Source: Holacanthus passer (lineage: Eukaryota > Chordata > Actinopteri > Pomacanthidae). From it: a stretch of 64,000 nt of DNA. Of this stretch, positions 63,187 through 64,000 are shown piece after piece (position 1 is the stretch's first letter; every line of letters starts with the position of its first letter). The translations under genes and the position numbers were made by a program. Under the pieces are notes generated by a model. The model worked only from the letters and a program-made list of their open reading frames with translations, did not search any database and was not told the DNA's origin. Where the stretch lies: contig JAFREQ010000037.1 in NCBI GenBank assembly GCA_025331565.1, positions 2,852,001 to 2,916,000 on the forward strand. Direction: 5' to 3'.

Positions 63187-63803
63187 ATTCAACATCACTG
63201 CTGACTTTCTCAATAATGCATTATTAATATACCTAAACACTGTGATCCAAAAGCAGTGTACCCCATAAATAAATCAGAGATCTGCCTACTTCCAGCCAGC
63301 TCCCTTGAGATGGTGAATGTTTGTGTTTAACGCTCAGTTTCTCCCCAGGAAGCTGATTTCAATGTTGAAAGTGTAAACTTTTGAGCTGTTACATCAACAG
63401 AGTTTGTAAGAGCTCAGCGCAGATCCTCGCGGTCACTAACAAGCTGTACTCAGCACATTCGTCCATAGTGAATTTTTTTTTTGGAAAACTGCCTGTCATT
63501 AGCTAATTTGTCTCCAAACTCTTGTAAATTATGGCCATAATGGAGCGATCTTCAGCCACAAAGCAACATTTTGGAACTTGAGGAGAGGATTTTCTTTTGT
63601 TTAAACAATTTTCAGAGTGCACGTTGCGAAAAGAGTCCCACATTTCTCCATCCTTCAACAAATCATGCAATCATATAACAGAGTGTTACTTTAGAAAGCT
63701 GAAACCTTTCTCATGAACTTCCTCAGTGTTTGTGTCTCACTTTATTTACATGACCTCTTTTTTGACCTCTCTGTGCTCATCGCTTTCTTTCCCCTCCGTC
63801 CAG

Positions 63804-63978
63804 CTGGAGTCCGGTGTGCCTCTGCCCAGCCCCATGGAGCTGATGGGGAAGATCCTGGTGAAGAACAAGAAGAAACACCACAAGACGGACGGAAGCACCA
63901 AGAAGAAACTGTCGGAGCAGGTTTCCAACACCTACAGCGATTCTTCCAGCGTGTGCGAGCCCTCGTCCCCGAGCGCAG
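63804..63978 (+). CDS. plcb1: plcb1 exon L (X box end and start of X-Y linker)
   Basis: The exon is 175 nt, begins in phase 0 and ends with the first base of a split codon at donor GTACAC. It encodes residues 387-444, LESGVPLPSPMELMGKILVK then NKKKHHKTDGSTKKKLSEQV and a serine-rich tail SNTYSDSSSVCEPSSPSA. The acceptor is TCCGTCCAG. The PLPSP and KILVKNKKK motifs end the X box. The KKKLSEQ-x-SNTYSDSSS block is a close match to the PLCB1 linker as I recall it. The acidic autoinhibitory stretch of the linker should be in the next exon, outside the window. Confidence 0.95.
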
Positions 63979-64000
63979 GTACACACTACAAACAGAGCCA

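Larger units (their letters stand above)
60317..63803 (+). other. plcb1: Intron K-L of plcb1
   Basis: This is a 3.5-kb phase 0 intron. It starts with a CA repeat (60345-60359), carries a terminal fragment of the Tc1-like family near 62520-62600 and a GT microsatellite at 63163. The remainder shows nothing recognisable. Confidence 0.9.
14189..63978 (+). other. plcb1: Gene model: phospholipase C beta-1-like (plcb1), 12 internal coding exons
   Basis: Phosphoinositide-specific phospholipase C-beta cleaves PIP2 into IP3 and diacylglycerol at the plasma membrane downstream of Gq/11 and G-beta-gamma. Twelve exons spliced at GT-AG sites give 444 in-frame codons. The order is end of PH domain (about residues 1-85), EF-hand region (about 86-255), X box (about 256-405), then a lysine-rich start of the X-Y linker. 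Catalytic and calcium-binding residues are all present: His272/Asn273 in SSHNTYLT, Glu302/Asp304 in IELDCW, His319 in ITHGF, Glu353 in LSFENH. Motifs such as NDSIPQEDFTPEVY, KQRDPRLNEILYPPLK and KKKLSEQ fit PLCB1 better than PLCB2, 3 or 4, as I remember those families. The two 5'-most coding exons and everything from mid-linker onward are outside the window. Teleosts may carry duplicates, so the a/b assignment is open. Confidence 0.9.

Overview
The window is nuclear DNA from a ray-finned (teleost) fish, probably a percomorph. Short exons with GT-AG introns, many CA/GT and CT/GA microsatellites, and fish-type interspersed repeats (a Tc1/mariner-derived element, a tRNA-derived SINE, LINE-like 3' tails) support this. 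The percomorph placement rests on remembered repeat families and is inference. There are no bacterial operons, CRISPR arrays or phage modules.

One protein-coding gene is supported: the middle part of a phospholipase C-beta gene on the + strand, best matched to PLCB1 (plcb1, or a teleost duplicate of it). Twelve coding exons lie between 14189 and 63978. Joined at canonical splice sites they give one open frame of 444 codons plus one base. This covers the end of the PH domain, the EF-hand region, the whole catalytic X box with every expected active-site residue (His272, Asn273, Glu302, Asp304, His319, Glu353 of the window translation), and the start of the X-Y linker. The first two coding exons lie upstream of the window and the Y box, C2 and C-terminal domains lie downstream.

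Layout: 1-14188 is sequence upstream of the first visible exon, most simply the tail of a large 5' intron. Next come exon A (14189-14257), a 27.5 kb intron (14258-41802) with a complete tRNA-Gly(GCC) gene at 31758-31828 and several dispersed repeats, and then exons B to L packed into the last 22 kb.

The most interesting observations concern RNA structure and splicing. Two copies of a Tc1-like element in opposite orientation bracket exons F and G, an arrangement known to favour circular RNA or exon skipping. Exons C (80 nt) and K (85 nt) each sit between an upstream TG repeat and a downstream CA repeat. The exon F/G junction has a tandem GTGT donor and yields a protein one residue shorter than its relatives, possibly because of a one-base homopolymer error. 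I found no convincing undescribed biological system; this looks like an ordinary vertebrate signalling gene with repeat-rich introns.
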